Part shown: piece after piece, positions 6,918 through 7,341 of the stretch
How the letters are laid out: every line of letters starts with the position of its first letter
How positions within the stretch are numbered: position 1 is the stretch's first letter
From: Bacillota bacterium
GTDB taxonomy: Bacteria > Bacillota > Clostridia > Tissierellales > Peptoniphilaceae
NCBI GenBank assembly: GCA_023443025.1
Contig: JAEZWM010000080.1
Location: 1 to 7,341 of the forward strand
DNA: 7,341 bases
Reading direction: 5' to 3'
Translations under genes and position numbers: made by a program
The notes under the pieces: generated by a model
Databases searched by the model: none
Told to the model about the DNA's origin: nothing
What the model saw: the letters and a program-made list of their open reading frames with translations, nothing else

Positions 6918-7020
6918 TCACGCACATTTTATATATCAAAACAAAGCAAATCTTATATTAACCAAATAAATATCACACCGCCTGCACACACACGTAACGG
7001 ATATTACTCACTAATTAATA
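6918..7020. repeat. Intergenic module, copy 5 of 6 (cacgcacatt at 6919)
   Basis: The core is followed by caaataaatatcacaccgcc, then cgtaacggatat and ctcactaatta. Copy 6 matches it closely along its whole length, apart from a 4-base insertion here and a few small differences. The match extends beyond the end of the long direct repeat, so the module is an independent unit. Confidence 0.8.
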
Positions 7021-7214
7021 ATGAATTCAAATTAAAAAACGGCTAACAAAATAAACTTGGAAATCGCCACTGAAAATTTACAGTAGTAGTTTAAGATCCG
7101 AAGCTACAGACTTATATCATAAAGCAGGAGGATTAAAGTTCTCTCTTACGAAAGTTTATTGATATAAAAACCAGAAATAGTATCTTTAGTATGCCTGACC
7201 CGTTTTCTGCATTC

Positions 7215-7232
7215 ACGTTGCAAATGCAACGT
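7215..7232. other. 18-bp near-perfect palindrome acgttgca-aa-tgcaacgt
   Basis: Two 8-bp arms around a central AA, sitting just before copy 6 of the intergenic module. It could be a dimeric regulator's binding site or a small hairpin. No promoter or gene is seen next to it. Confidence 0.4.
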
Positions 7233-7239
7233 AATTTTC

Positions 7240-7341
7240 CACGCACATTCTATCAAAACAAAGCAAATTTTATATTAACCAAATAAATATCACACCGCCT
7301 GCACCACACACGTAACGGATATGCCCTCACTAATTACATAT
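7240..7341. repeat. Intergenic module, copy 6 of 6 (cacgcacatt at 7240), reaches window edge
   Basis: Near-duplicate of copy 5, running to tgccctcactaattacat at the right edge, where the end of copy 1 is also matched. The array may continue beyond the window. Confidence 0.8.

Larger units (their letters stand above)
6576..6962. repeat. Long direct repeat, copy 2
   Basis: Second copy of the segment at 6084-6466. The intervening 109 bases (6467-6575) are not part of the repeat. Differences are scattered substitutions with few indels, which suggests an old local duplication or two insertions of the same element. The stem-loop at 6760-6787 is unchanged relative to copy 1. The stem at 6880-6897 is perfect here but carries one mismatch in copy 1. 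Confidence 0.9.
5640..7341. other. Gene-free, AT-rich, repeat-laden intergenic region
   Basis: About 1.7 kb follow the surface-protein terminators with no credible coding sequence on either strand. The only long frame (6371-6658, + strand) begins at TTG, lacks a ribosome binding site and consists largely of repeat sequence. No tRNA, rRNA or transposase fragment was recognised. The contents are a long direct repeat, six copies of a shorter module, and several stem-loops, listed separately. Between 5842 and 5975, and between 7021 and 7210, I see nothing beyond simple AT-rich sequence. Confidence 0.8.

Noticed and set aside
7126..7131. aggagg resembling a strong ribosome binding site
   Set aside because: No ATG or GTG start at proper spacing opens a frame of useful length; stops follow quickly.
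5741..7341. Six repeats as a CRISPR array
   Set aside because: Copies are spaced irregularly (115 to 571 bases) and differ in length and sequence. No uniform spacers or cas genes are visible.

Overview
The window holds the 3' part of one very large gene for a cell-wall-anchored surface protein (bases 1-5540, + strand), followed by about 1.8 kb without a convincing gene (5541-7341). That second stretch is AT-rich and full of degenerate repeats and small stem-loops. The Cna B-type domains, the LPKTG sorting signal with a basic tail, the low GC content and the A/T-ending codons point to a low-GC Gram-positive (Firmicutes). An anaerobic coccus of the Peptoniphilus/Anaerococcus/Finegoldia kind is my best guess. 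That guess rests on general resemblance, not on a diagnostic marker.

The reading frame of the surface protein is already open at the left edge. The frame runs without a stop from base 3, so the signal peptide and true start lie outside the window and at least 1845 codons are inside it. In order, the visible protein has: an N-terminal region of unrecognised fold (to about 1170), a canonical EF-hand-type calcium-binding loop (1176-1211), two isopeptide/DUF11-like beta domains (about 1233-2336), ten tandem Cna B-type domains (2337-5216), seven copies of a nine-residue proline-rich wall-spanning repeat (5226-5414), the LPKTG motif (5445-5459), a hydrophobic segment and an RKKKS tail. This is a classic stalk design: a distal functional region, a rigid extensible rod stabilised by Lys-Asn isopeptide bonds, a wall-spanning linker and a sortase anchor.

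Two stem-loops follow the stop codon (5562-5589 and 5594-5628). The second has a T-rich tail and is the better terminator candidate.

The rest (5640-7341) contains a direct repeat of about 385 bp whose two copies lie 492 bp apart (6084-6466 and 6576-6962). It also has six copies of a shorter module with the core cacg(c/a)acatt, and several hairpins, some conserved between copies. No tRNA, rRNA, transposase or CRISPR array is visible. The region looks like an intergenic repeat family (MITE-like or structured-RNA-like) that has duplicated locally. Its function cannot be read from the sequence.
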